Part shown: piece after piece, positions 25,930 through 34,577 of the stretch
Layout of the letters: each line of letters starts with the position of its first letter
Numbering within the stretch: position 1 is the stretch's first letter
Assembly: GCA_003054695.1 (NCBI GenBank)
Contig: QAZA01000017.1
Span: 62,001-126,000 of the forward strand
Direction of reading: 5' to 3'
Source: Verrucomicrobia bacterium LW23
GTDB taxonomy: Bacteria > Verrucomicrobiota > Verrucomicrobiia > Methylacidiphilales > UBA1321
Length of the DNA stretch: 64,000 bases
Made by a program: the position numbers and the translations under genes
Notes under the pieces: generated by a model
Told to the model about the DNA's origin: nothing
Database searches by the model: none
What the model saw: the letters and a program-made list of their open reading frames with translations, nothing else

Positions 25930-28680
25930 CTACTTCTCCAGAAGATAGTAAGCGGTGCTCGCCTTCAGCTCCAGCTGGGCGGAGGCGCCCAGGGGGGTGG
26001 CGCTGCCGACGGGGTAACCGTTCAGATCCAGCGCCGTCACGCGAAGCTGCGCCGCATCCGGGCGCCGGAACTTGATGGCGCCCTGGATCTCCCGTATGAG
26101 CCACGGGTCCTGCCCGATACTGGTGATGCGCATAGTGCCCACACCGGCGGGTTCGACAGCCCAGCCGCTTGGCTTTTCCTCCGTCATCGCCTGGACCAGA
26201 ATGCGACCTGATGTGGCGAGAGGTTTGCCATCCAGGGCCACTGCCACGATGCTGATGAGATCAAGTGTTGAGGTGATGCTAAGATCTCGAAGCTCCAGCG
26301 TACCGCTGTCTTTCAGATTACCGACACAGCCCTGGGCCGCCGGAGCGTTGATGCTCAGTGTTCCCTTCCCGTAGTCCAGCAGCAACTCGCCCGTGCTACT
26401 GGCGACGGTGTTGGCGGCATGGTTGATGTACGGCGCGAGATCCTTCCGCACCGTCGGCCCGCCTGCGTCGGAAATGGAGACATTGGCGCGGCCCACCAGG
26501 TGGATGAGCGGATCAACCGGCGCCCGGAGGGTGCTCTCGGTGCCCACGCCGTTGCCTGTCACGTCCGCTTTGCGCAGCTCATCCAGATTCTCCTTTTGCA
26601 CCAGCGGCGTGCCGGCCAGCGCCAGAGCGTCGGCGGTCTTGAGCGGCAGGTCGGCCATCAGGTCGCCGGTCTTCACCAGGCCCTGGCGGTAGATAAGAGC
26701 CGCGGCGGGGAACTGCCCAAACTGTGTGGGCGACATCAGCGTCCAGGGCTGCATGAAAAAACGCGGTTTGACGCCCCAGCGGTTGCCGTCCATCGCAAAG
26801 TGGACGACCGAGTCGGTGTCCTGGAGAGCACTGTATGCGGCGAAAAACAGGGGCGCCTCCGTGCGGTACCGGTTGGGTCGGTTCCACGTTGTTTCGGAGA
26901 TCATGCTGGGTTTGCTGTTGTACATCGGGTCCATGGCCGGATGGCTGAAGCTGCGCGGTGCGCCTGGCTTTTCGCTCTCAAAGCGCAGCGCGCTTACGTT
27001 GGAGTACGTGTGACCGTTGCGGATGCTCCACGCGGCGTTGTCGCCCTTGTGGTTACAGCCAAAGTAACCGTGGTGGTCGATAAAGTCGCCCGGCATGTAG
27101 CTCAGCTTCTCCAGCGGCCCCAGGATTTCGTTATTCGCCGTCGTCCAGTTGGAGGCGGTGACGAGACCCTTGTAGCCAAGGCTGCGCAAAAAGGCCGTAG
27201 ATTCCGCGTAGAAGTTACGCTGAGTCTCCAGCAGGAAAGCAGCGGTGTCCTTGTCGCGCAAGGTTTTGCGCGTAAACATGTCAAACAGCGGGCGAAAGCT
27301 CAGACGCCCTTCGGCGGCGTTGTCGCGTTTGTGCGCGGTGTTGCCCCAGGCGGAAAGCGCGGCCTGGGTCGAGCCATATTTCCTTGCGGCCCAGTCCCCA
27401 AACTGTTTCTCCAGTATTCTGGCCTGCGCGTCGGGGATCTTGTCGATGTTGAACGTCCAGAAGAAGAAGGAGTCCTCGTTCACCAGCTCCACGCCCATTA
27501 GCGCGGGCTCGTTGATCAGCGCCACGCCGTCCTCGCCGGGGGTGGTCAGGAGCGCTCGCCACCACTCGCGGTACTTCGCTTGCAGGTCCTTGTTAAAGTA
27601 GAGCGTGGCGAAGGTGTGGGTTTTGCCGTCGTAACCTTCGCGCCAGGTGTCGCCGGGCTCGGGCGTCAGCCACAGGGGGAAGTAAATGGACAGGTGCGAG
27701 TAGATGCCATCGGCCTTCAGCGTCTTGATGGCGGCGATTTTCCTGCGCACCACGTCGGGCTTCAGCTCACCGGTTTTGCTGTCAAAAACGCCGCTGTGAA
27801 GGCGCACCAGGTTGACGCCGTACTTGGCCATGGTGCGGGAGTGATCCTTGAGCGCGGCATCCGGCACATCGGCGGGGCCGTTGACGGACCAGAAGCGCAC
27901 GGGCTTGCCGGTTTTTTCGTGCACAAACTGCTCGCCCCGGGTAAGGATGCGGCCGTTTTCGCCGGCAAACTTTTCGTTCAGGCTGCGCAGGTCAATCGCG
28001 CTGCCGGCCGTCAGCGGATCGCGAGCCGGGTCCCAGGCAATCCAGCCCTTATTGGCCTCGGCCAGCTTGCGGGAGTGCTCGGCGAGCTGATCGGGCTTGA
28101 GAATGCCAACGGGGCTAAAGGGCTCGTTGGTAAGCACAAAGCAATCCAGCGCGCCGTGGTTGGAGTTGTCGCTGTTAAAAACAAAGCGAATGCTATTGCG
28201 GCCGGAGCGCAGCTCGACATCGCCCGCTTTGGCCCAGGCGATAAACCGCAAATCAATCTTGCCATCGCTGGCAATGTTGACGCTGCCAGTGGCCTCGCGG
28301 CGCATATCAATCGGCATCGTCGCGCCGCCATTCAGCTCGTAGCTCAGCTTAACGGCAGTGGGATTGGCGCGGATCCACAGCTCGTACTTGCCCGCCGCCC
28401 TGGCCTCGATAGTGTACGTGGCTTCGCCCGCGCCGGAGTTATCGAAGTGCGAGATAAAGCCGCCGCCGGAAAGCTGGTCGGACTTGACCCCGGCGTACCA
28501 CGAGTGCCGGGTCATCTTGTGGGACGACGGACTTTCGCCCTCCGTCCAGATCCAGTCCGCGCGGGCGGCGGTAACCGGAGCGGCGGTGGCGAGCAAAAGC
28601 GACGCAACGGCAGCGGCCAGGGCCGGGGCGGCGGCGGCGCGGGCAAGCGGGGAGCGAAGGCGGCGGTGCGGAAGGTTCAT
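25930..28680 (-). CDS. Secreted clan GH-A-type glycoside hydrolase with N-terminal binding module
   Basis: The protein has 916 residues from the ATG at 28678-28680. An Arg-rich N-terminus and hydrophobic run (AAAVASLLLATAAPVTAARA) form a signal peptide. Residues about 45-185 resemble a carbohydrate-binding beta sandwich (TYTIEARAAGKYELWIRAN). A TIM-barrel region follows with GVNLVRLHSG, ALINEPALMGVELVNEDSFFFW, where E in VNED is a candidate acid/base, and KPSMISETTW, where the Glu is a candidate nucleophile. This is the spacing of clan A families such as GH5 and GH39; I cannot fix the family. The C-terminal 250 residues are beta-rich. It acts outside the cytoplasm on a polysaccharide not deducible here. 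Confidence 0.82.
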   Translation of the reverse strand: MNLPHRRLRSPLARAAAAPALAAAVASLLLATAAPVTAARADWIWTEGESPSSHKMTRHSWYAGVKSDQLSGGGFISHFDNSGAGEATYTIEARAAGKYELWIRANPTAVKLSYELNGGATMPIDMRREATGSVNIASDGKIDLRFIAWAKAGDVELRSGRNSIRFVFNSDNSNHGALDCFVLTNEPFSPVGILKPDQLAEHSRKLAEANKGWIAWDPARDPLTAGSAIDLRSLNEKFAGENGRILTRGEQFVHEKTGKPVRFWSVNGPADVPDAALKDHSRTMAKYGVNLVRLHSGVFDSKTGELKPDVVRRKIAAIKTLKADGIYSHLSIYFPLWLTPEPGDTWREGYDGKTHTFATLYFNKDLQAKYREWWRALLTTPGEDGVALINEPALMGVELVNEDSFFFWTFNIDKIPDAQARILEKQFGDWAARKYGSTQAALSAWGNTAHKRDNAAEGRLSFRPLFDMFTRKTLRDKDTAAFLLETQRNFYAESTAFLRSLGYKGLVTASNWTTANNEILGPLEKLSYMPGDFIDHHGYFGCNHKGDNAAWSIRNGHTYSNVSALRFESEKPGAPRSFSHPAMDPMYNSKPSMISETTWNRPNRYRTEAPLFFAAYSALQDTDSVVHFAMDGNRWGVKPRFFMQPWTLMSPTQFGQFPAAALIYRQGLVKTGDLMADLPLKTADALALAGTPLVQKENLDELRKADVTGNGVGTESTLRAPVDPLIHLVGRANVSISDAGGPTVRKDLAPYINHAANTVASSTGELLLDYGKGTLSINAPAAQGCVGNLKDSGTLELRDLSITSTLDLISIVAVALDGKPLATSGRILVQAMTEEKPSGWAVEPAGVGTMRITSIGQDPWLIREIQGAIKFRRPDAAQLRVTALDLNGYPVGSATPLGASAQLELKASTAYYLLEK

Positions 28681-28721
28681 GGCAAGCACTAGGATGGCTT
28701 ACTGCCGCCTGCTTATGCAAT

Positions 28722-28731
28722 GAAAGCTTTC
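28722..28731. promoter_or_regulatory. Palindrome GAAAGCTTTC upstream of the secreted glycosidase
   Basis: A perfect 10-base palindrome, with flanking TG on the left, lies about 42 bases upstream of the glycosidase start. The core is shared with a site upstream of the GHL6-like gene (AAAAGCTTTT at 34481-34490). LacI-family operators often have this size and symmetry, but HindIII-type six-base cores also occur by chance, so the assignment is weak. Confidence 0.25.
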
Positions 28732-28815
28732 GCGTCGCAATTCGGGATCTGTCCCGATACTTTGGTGGACAGCAGCACCGCGAGAGCTGGCAGCGCCGGC
28801 CTCTTGGGCCCTGCA

Positions 28816-30099
28816 TCAGTGCAGGGCGACAGCATTCTCCTCTTCATCAATGCCGCGCTCAGCTTCATCTTCGTCATCGGTGCGGCGGGTCTGATTCTCC
28901 CAGCGCATGATGGCGTAGGAGAGGCTGCAGAGGATGAGGAAGCCTGCGGTCATCGGCAGCAAAGTGTTATTGTAGAGCTGGCCGATAACGGCGCCAAGCA
29001 CCAGGGAGATCATTGAGGCCGCAGAGCCAATAAGCGCGGCGGCAATGCCTGCAATCTTGCCCATGGGCTCCATAGCCACCGCGTTGAGGTTGCCGAACAT
29101 AAGGCCAAAGCCGAAGAAGATGGTGGCCGCATATGTAAGGAAGATCCACAGCGGCACATGTGTCATCCACACGTTAAGCGCAAAGAAGACCGCGGATGCC
29201 GCAACAATAGAGAAGGTTGCATACAAGCAGATGGGGCGCATGCCGTATCGCTGAACGAATCGGGAGTTCATAAGCGACGCAATGCCCAGAACGAGAGCAA
29301 GTAATCCAAAATAGATGCTGAACATCTTGCCCGTGCTGTAGTACTCGTGAAAGATCTGTTGCGATGAGTTAAGATAGCCGGTAAAGGCGCCAAAGCTTAT
29401 ACCATTGCACAGCATATAACTCATGGTTGTGCGGTTGCGGATAATCTCCATAAAGCCGTGCACCATATTGGCGCCGCTAAGGGGAATGCGCCGCTCCGGC
29501 GGGAGCGTCTCCTCCAGGCGGAAGGCGATCCACAGGCAAATGAGGGTGGCATAGGCCACGTACATAACAAAAATGTAGCGCCAGGAGGCGATCAGCATAA
29601 TCCCCTGCCCCATGCTGGGCGCCAGCGCGGGCACCAGGATAAAAAACATCATCACCACCGACATGATCTGCGCCATCTCGCGCCCGCTAAATTTGTCGCG
29701 CACCACGGAAACGGCCGTAACATAAGGGCCCGCAACCCCCAGGCCCTGAACAAGGCGGCCGATCAGCAACATCTCGAACGTGTTGGACACGAAGCAGATA
29801 GCACTGCCCGCCAGGTACACCAGCGTGCCGGCAAAAAGCACGGCTTTGCGCCCCATGGCGTCCGAAACCGGGCCGCAGACGAGCTGTCCCACAGCCAGAC
29901 CCGCAAAAAAGATGGCGATGACGTACTGCGCATGGTTGGGGTTGCTGAGACGGAACTCTCCTCCGATGATTCCGAGGGCGGGCAGCATGGCGTCGATGCT
30001 TACCGCGACAATCGAAATCACCAGGGCGATAAGCACAATAAACTCGCGCGCACTCATACGTGGGGCTTCGTGCGCAGCATCGGGGGGTACAGCTCTCAT
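28816..30099 (-). CDS. MFS drug-resistance exporter, Bcr/CflA type
   Basis: The protein has 427 residues and twelve hydrophobic segments. Bcr/CflA features include the opening helix FIVLIALVISIVAVSIDAMLPALG, the MFS motif between helices 2 and 3 (GPVSDAMGRKAVLFAG) and the helix 4-5 region LIGRLVQGLGVAGPYVTAVSVVRDKFSGREMAQIMS. Members export drugs or metabolites such as sulfonamide, bicyclomycin or cysteine by proton antiport. The acidic C-terminal tail (TDDEDEAERGIDEEEN) is notable. ATG at 30099 or 30057. It is 123 bases from the 2-hydroxyacid dehydrogenase stop on the same strand. Confidence 0.9.
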   Translation of the reverse strand: MRAVPPDAAHEAPRMSAREFIVLIALVISIVAVSIDAMLPALGIIGGEFRLSNPNHAQYVIAIFFAGLAVGQLVCGPVSDAMGRKAVLFAGTLVYLAGSAICFVSNTFEMLLIGRLVQGLGVAGPYVTAVSVVRDKFSGREMAQIMSVVMMFFILVPALAPSMGQGIMLIASWRYIFVMYVAYATLICLWIAFRLEETLPPERRIPLSGANMVHGFMEIIRNRTTMSYMLCNGISFGAFTGYLNSSQQIFHEYYSTGKMFSIYFGLLALVLGIASLMNSRFVQRYGMRPICLYATFSIVAASAVFFALNVWMTHVPLWIFLTYAATIFFGFGLMFGNLNAVAMEPMGKIAGIAAALIGSAASMISLVLGAVIGQLYNNTLLPMTAGFLILCSLSYAIMRWENQTRRTDDEDEAERGIDEEENAVALH

Positions 30100-30221
30100 A
30101 GTCCCCGAAACTATGGACCAGCTTAAGCGTTTTGTACAGTGACGGATTGATGGCGAGGAGCCCGCCCTCTCCTGAAACCATGGCGGGAGGAAGGCTTGCC
30201 TGCAATTCCTCTCCCGATCGC

Positions 30222-31415
30222 TCAGGTGGAGCGATCGTAAACCTCCAGCGAGATGAGCGCGCCGGGTTTATCGCCTCGGAAATAGCGCTCCAGGTTATCC
30301 AGCGCAAAATCGCCACTGCGGGGGCACGCGTCGGGCGTCGGTCCGGCCAGGTGGGGCGAGAGCATGACGGGGAGCGGCGGGCCGGTGAGTCGGGTACCGG
30401 GAGGCGCAAGCGGATCGGGCACGGCAGTGTCGCCAAATACTTCGGCCACAGCCGCGTCGTTGTAAACGTCGAGCGCGGCGCGGATGCGGCCCTCCGCCGC
30501 AAGGCGCAGCACAGCTGTTTCGTCCGTAACCGCGGCACGGCCTATGTTGACGAAAACGGCCCCTTCGGGCAGGCGGCGCAGCACAGCCTCGGTAACGGAG
30601 CCAGCCGTGGTAGGCGTAAGTCCTTCGCACTCAATTAGTACGTCGCTTCGCTCAAAGAGTTCCTCAAGGCTGTCCAGCGGGGTTACGCCAAACTCTTCGT
30701 ACAGAGCCCGGGGCACTCCTGGGGACCACGCGGCGAGATCTACCTGAAACGGACGGAGCATCGCCACCAGCTCGCGGGCGATAGCGCCGAAGCCATGCAG
30801 GCCCACGCGGCGGCCGCGCAGGGAGCGAGTGCCCAATACCTGACCCTTGCCGGAGACATTGCCCGGCACGGGACTGTAATGCGGAAACCAGGCTGGCACA
30901 TTGCGCAACATGTTCAGCACCAACATCATGGCGTGCTCGGCGATGGTGTGGCTGATGGTGGAGCCCCAGTTACTCACCATCACGCCCCGCTCGATGACCC
31001 CGCGCCGCACAAGGCCGCGGACGGAGCCGGTAAGGTGGCACACATAGCGCAGCGGCAGGTCGTGCTCACGCGTCCACTCCTCGGGCAGCATGGGCGTCGT
31101 CCAGGCGGAGACGAGCACAGTGGGCCGCACGTGGCGCAGAAGCCGGAGCCAAGGGGAAGCGCCGCCCTCCACGGGCGAGGCAGCGGCAAGGGCGCGGAGG
31201 TTGGTGGTATCCACCCAACCGCCAAGGTTGCCCAGGTCGGCGTCGGAAAGACGCGGGAAAAACAGATCGCGCTCCTGCCGGCTAAGCGCAAATAGCACGC
31301 GGTCCGCGCCTCGAGCGCACTGGCCCACAATGGGGGCCCAAGGCGCTGCGAAGTCGGCGCTGCTGCCATGCGGGGAGGTGGAGGACGGGGCAGGATTAAG
31401 CTTGGTCGCGCTCAT
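30222..31415 (-). CDS. D-isomer-specific 2-hydroxyacid dehydrogenase
   Basis: The protein has 397 residues, longer than the usual 320-340. The NAD-binding motif GLHGFGAIARELVAML, the substrate/catalytic region IECEGLTPTTAGSVTE, the Arg-containing NIGRAAVTDETAVLRLAAEGRIRAALDVY and the catalytic His in LSPHLAGPTPDA are visible. Enzymes of this group reduce 2-keto acids to D-2-hydroxy acids or do the reverse; substrates include glyoxylate, hydroxypyruvate and phosphoglycerate. The Ser/Pro/Ala N-terminal extension looks disordered. No neighbour tells the substrate. Confidence 0.88.
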   Translation of the reverse strand: MSATKLNPAPSSTSPHGSSADFAAPWAPIVGQCARGADRVLFALSRQERDLFFPRLSDADLGNLGGWVDTTNLRALAAASPVEGGASPWLRLLRHVRPTVLVSAWTTPMLPEEWTREHDLPLRYVCHLTGSVRGLVRRGVIERGVMVSNWGSTISHTIAEHAMMLVLNMLRNVPAWFPHYSPVPGNVSGKGQVLGTRSLRGRRVGLHGFGAIARELVAMLRPFQVDLAAWSPGVPRALYEEFGVTPLDSLEELFERSDVLIECEGLTPTTAGSVTEAVLRRLPEGAVFVNIGRAAVTDETAVLRLAAEGRIRAALDVYNDAAVAEVFGDTAVPDPLAPPGTRLTGPPLPVMLSPHLAGPTPDACPRSGDFALDNLERYFRGDKPGALISLEVYDRST

Positions 31416-31536
31416 GGGTATGGCTTCTCACTAGCGGGAGCCTACCGTGGCAATGTGGGATGGTCAAACCGTAGCTTGGGCGAATCTGTTGTAACCGTAA
31501 ACTGGGCGTTACCGTCCTCTCCTCGAAGCTTGCCCT

Positions 31537-31818
31537 TCACGCCTGCTCCTGCTTGCACAACCGCTCCCGAAGCTTGACCAAAATCTTGCCCAGCCAGTTC
31601 TTCCCTGTCCCTTCGGCGCCAGACCCCCAAAGATCGTCTCGTGGGGATGCCTCTACAATCTCCCTGCCGCCAGTCTCTATAAGACCAATTATCGGAATAA
31701 ACCGGTACATTGGCGGGACGCTTTTGAGCGAGGGCGGCACAAGGCCTTCCAGTGTAAAGGGATACGGCGCAAAGTTGGACAACTCGCCGTTGGCGATTAT
31801 CCTTGCCGTAGAAGCCAA
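31537..31818 (-). pseudogene. Internally deleted NADAR-domain (YbiA-like) remnant
   Basis: The frame gives 93 residues that start only at a TTG. The beginning (ANGELSNFAPYPFTLEG) and the end (ETGGREIVEASPRDDLWG, then EGTGKNWLGKILVKLRERL) match the two ends of NADAR/YbiA-type N-glycosidases. The central part that usually follows FTLDG (the WPTVEHYFQAQKF segment and the long helical region, roughly 70-80 residues) is missing, and a short unrelated joint lies between. The frame continues upstream to a stop near 31885 without an ATG. An in-frame internal deletion and loss of the start are inferred. Intact family members act on ADP-ribose-related or riboflavin-pathway compounds. The gene is probably dead. 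Confidence 0.6.
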
Positions 31819-31896
31819 GAGCGATTGCCCATTGCAGCGGATGGGGATGGTGTCGTCAAGGCTGATGCATGCAATAGCTCCACCTCATCGGGGAAG

Positions 31897-32148
31897 CTAC
31901 TTTGCGCACTCGACGCCGGAGAAGTTATCCTCTTGCTGCTCGCAGTGGGACGCATTGGCGTCTCCGCCCAGTATGGAGGAGAGAAGCGTCGCCAGACGGC
32001 GGAGCGTCTGCTCGTCGTCATGCAGGCCGGCGCCGATGAGGTAGCGCCCGCGGGCCACTATGGATCGCCGAGTGTCGGGCAGGCTTTCCGCCAGATCCGC
32101 ATAGCGGCGACCCAACTTCAAGTGGGACGAACCTTTTTTTGGTTTCAT
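31897..32148 (-). CDS. Small hypothetical protein, 83 residues
   Basis: An ATG at 32146-32148 opens 83 residues (MKPKKGSSHLKLGRRYADLAE...) with third positions rich in G and C, as in the neighbouring genes. Residues 11-60 look helical and charged (ADLAESLPDTRRSIVARG, DDEQTLRRLATLLSSIL). No signal peptide or membrane segment is visible and no family is recognised. It is upstream of, and in the same frame as, the NADAR remnant, so it may be the start of a formerly larger locus. Overlapping frames on both strands look like shadows. Confidence 0.4.
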   Translation of the reverse strand: MKPKKGSSHLKLGRRYADLAESLPDTRRSIVARGRYLIGAGLHDDEQTLRRLATLLSSILGGDANASHCEQQEDNFSGVECAK

Positions 32149-32386
32149 TTGGGAACTGCTGACGATCCAAACGGACTCGCCGCCAGTGTGGGTGTAAAGT
32201 GTCGGAGGTTTCCAACGTACATCGCAGCTACTACTCCCAAGGATCGGCGGTGCTGGATGAGAACTTTAGCCCGACTTCACACTTTCTTCGAAATCGTAGT
32301 GGCAAACCCGAGGGCAAGCAGCTTGCGTGCGCGGCAGTAGAGCTGAGGAGCAAGGCAGGCATCAGGCGCCATGCCTTTTCAACGCG

Positions 32387-34327
32387 TCAGCGCGTCGCCG
32401 CATCGGCGGGTGCGGACATGGTTTCGCGCGCAACAGTAGCGGTAGGCGCTGCCACCGCCGTTACCGGCTCCGCCTTGGGTGCTTTGTTGGAGGCCGAGGG
32501 GCGCGTGGTTGCGGAGGGGGCCTGCTTGCCCGCGTTGGAGGCGGCAGGCTGAGAAGCGGGGCGGGTTGAGGCGCTCGGCGTCTTTTGCGACGGCGTGCGC
32601 TTTGCGTCCACCGCGCGGCGCGTTGCGGGAGTGGGGACGGACGAGGGCACACTCGGCACTGTCATGGACGAAACAGGGCGCGAAGGCGTTGTGGAGGTTG
32701 TCGGCACAGGCGCGGAGTTGCCGCCGGTCAGGGGGCGGACACTGAGCGGCACAAGCATTTCAGGCTCGTCCGCGGAAGCCGTGCCAGGCTGGGAGTTGCC
32801 CGTAAGCGGGGCCGGAGCGGGAGCAACCGGGCCGGCAGCCGTGGGCGTAAGCGCGGAAGCCGTACCCGAGGTCCCCTGCGACGGAGCCGTGTCGTCCGTA
32901 ATCTGCACAACGGGAAGATGCGAGCCAGCGGGCGCTGACGCCGTCGGCGCAGTGCCGCCGCCCTGGCCGCCACGGCCCAGGCGATCCGGCAGGCCGGGGA
33001 ACGGCGCCGGGGATTGCGGCGGCTCCGGAGCAGGGGCTGGCGCTGCGGGCTCGGGCACCGTGGACGGCGTTGGGTAATGAGGAGCCGGGGCGGAACGGGA
33101 GGGCATCGATTTCGAAGGCGTTGCCCTGGAAGGCTTTGCAGGCGCCGAGGGAGCCGTCGGCAGGGTCGGCCGCATGTCCTCTTCGTCGTTGCTGGCGGGG
33201 ATGTTGCCCGGGATGGACATGTTGACAGGCGGCGCGGCGGGCTCAGCCGGAGGCGTGGATGCCGGGATGCTAAGCGGCGGCTGGGCCGACGGCGGCACGC
33301 CGGATTCGTCATCTTCCTCGGTAATCGGGACGACCAGCAGAGGCTTGTCACCGCCACGCTGGGCGGAGCCGGGCATTTCCGCCTCGGCGGCGGCTGCGGC
33401 GCGCTTGTCGGCCTCGTAGGCTTCCTGCTCGGCTTTGGCGCGGTCCATCGCCTCCTGCTCGGACTGGCTGGGCAGGAAGGTGCTGACCTTGGGCTGGCGC
33501 TCGCGCTTTTTGGTATCGGCGTCGCCCACCGTGTCGGAGGGCTTGTCGTTCACCGCCGAGGCTTTGAGAACGCGCTTGGGCTTCAGATCCTGGTTGCCAT
33601 TTTTGAGAATATCGCGGACCTGGCCGATGGTGATGGGGCTGTCATCAAAGGGCTGGTGATCGGTCACGTTGCCCCCATTGCCCTTGGGATCCATTTCCTC
33701 TAGCTTTTTCTGCAAGGGGCCGTAGTAGGCTTTGGGCTGCGTGATGGTATCGAAGCCCTGCGCCTGCTTCTGCAGGCTGGACTCCTTCATGGAAATATTG
33801 GCCGTTTTCGCGCCGCCCCATTCTTTGGTCAGGTTGCTCTTCTTTCCCTCGTACACGGCCTCGAAGCCCGAGGCCGTTTTCATCTCGAATTCCTTATTGA
33901 ACTCGAGCATCGGCTTGCCCGAAAGAACCGAAGTTTTGCCCGAGAGAACGTCGGGAAGCTGAAACTTGCGCTGGAAAAAGCTCGCCTCCTTCATGAGGCT
34001 GTTGTTGCCCTTCCACTCAAATGTTTTGTCGCCCAGATTGCTGGTCTTCCCCATATCCAGGTAGTCGGCGCTGCCGTCGGCCTTTACGCCGTTCTTCATC
34101 GCAACCTTCTTTAGCTTCGCGGGCGCCGGCGGTTTCTTGCCGTTTTTGGAGTTGGTGCGGGTGGCGTTGCCTTCGTAAAAGGAGTTGGGATCGGGAAGCG
34201 CCTGTGTCTGGGTCGCGCGCAGCCGGCTCTCGGCCTGGACGGGCAGGACGCCCGCCGTTACGGTGGCCATTGCCGCAACCAACACAACGCCAATGGCTTG
34301 CAGTAGCACACCGTGGCGATGACGCAT
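32387..34327 (-). CDS. Secreted low-complexity Pro/Ala/Ser/Thr-rich protein
   Basis: From the ATG at 34325-34327 the protein has 646 residues. A typical signal peptide (RHGVLLQAIGVVLVAAMATVTAGVLPVQA) directs export; a start 20 codons upstream would bury it, so I prefer the inner ATG. Residues about 35-240 are Lys/Asn-rich with recurring short units (KTSNLGDKTFEW, GKTSVLSGKPMLEF) and a FDDSPITIGQVRDIL segment. The second half is a long Pro/Ala/Ser/Thr run, likely extended and disordered, with no anchor at the end. The role is unknown; a wall-spanning or matrix protein is possible. Confidence 0.7.
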   Translation of the reverse strand: MRHRHGVLLQAIGVVLVAAMATVTAGVLPVQAESRLRATQTQALPDPNSFYEGNATRTNSKNGKKPPAPAKLKKVAMKNGVKADGSADYLDMGKTSNLGDKTFEWKGNNSLMKEASFFQRKFQLPDVLSGKTSVLSGKPMLEFNKEFEMKTASGFEAVYEGKKSNLTKEWGGAKTANISMKESSLQKQAQGFDTITQPKAYYGPLQKKLEEMDPKGNGGNVTDHQPFDDSPITIGQVRDILKNGNQDLKPKRVLKASAVNDKPSDTVGDADTKKRERQPKVSTFLPSQSEQEAMDRAKAEQEAYEADKRAAAAAEAEMPGSAQRGGDKPLLVVPITEEDDESGVPPSAQPPLSIPASTPPAEPAAPPVNMSIPGNIPASNDEEDMRPTLPTAPSAPAKPSRATPSKSMPSRSAPAPHYPTPSTVPEPAAPAPAPEPPQSPAPFPGLPDRLGRGGQGGGTAPTASAPAGSHLPVVQITDDTAPSQGTSGTASALTPTAAGPVAPAPAPLTGNSQPGTASADEPEMLVPLSVRPLTGGNSAPVPTTSTTPSRPVSSMTVPSVPSSVPTPATRRAVDAKRTPSQKTPSASTRPASQPAASNAGKQAPSATTRPSASNKAPKAEPVTAVAAPTATVARETMSAPADAATR

Positions 34328-34480
34328 CGCGCCCGCTCCGGTAAGGAGGGCTGTCGACGTAGCGGCGTTGAAAGCAATCCAGATCATGCTGATAGTAAAC
34401 AGGTTACGGCGTTGGCGCTTGGCAGGGAGGCGTGAAATTCACCGGAACCTTCTGAAACGTAGGGAGTTTGCCAGCTTATG

Positions 34481-34490
34481 AAAAGCTTTT
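34481..34490. promoter_or_regulatory. Palindrome AAAAGCTTTT upstream of the GHL6-like gene
   Basis: A perfect 10-base palindrome in the 250-base divergent region, 88 bases before the GHL6-like start. It shares the AAAGCTTT core with the site at 28722-28731 upstream of the other glycosidase. It may be a binding site for a common regulator, but could be chance. Confidence 0.25.
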
Positions 34491-34577
34491 TCCGAGGGGG
34501 TTTCCACTTTTGCCGCGAAAAAGATCGTCATTGCGCGCTTCTGAGCTATTACAGAAGGGAAATTCCCTACCGAACGC

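Noticed and set aside
28743-28758. CGGGAtctgTCCCG-like hairpin near the glycosidase promoter
   Set aside because: The arms are only five bases with a loose centre; not distinct from chance or from the palindrome family described.
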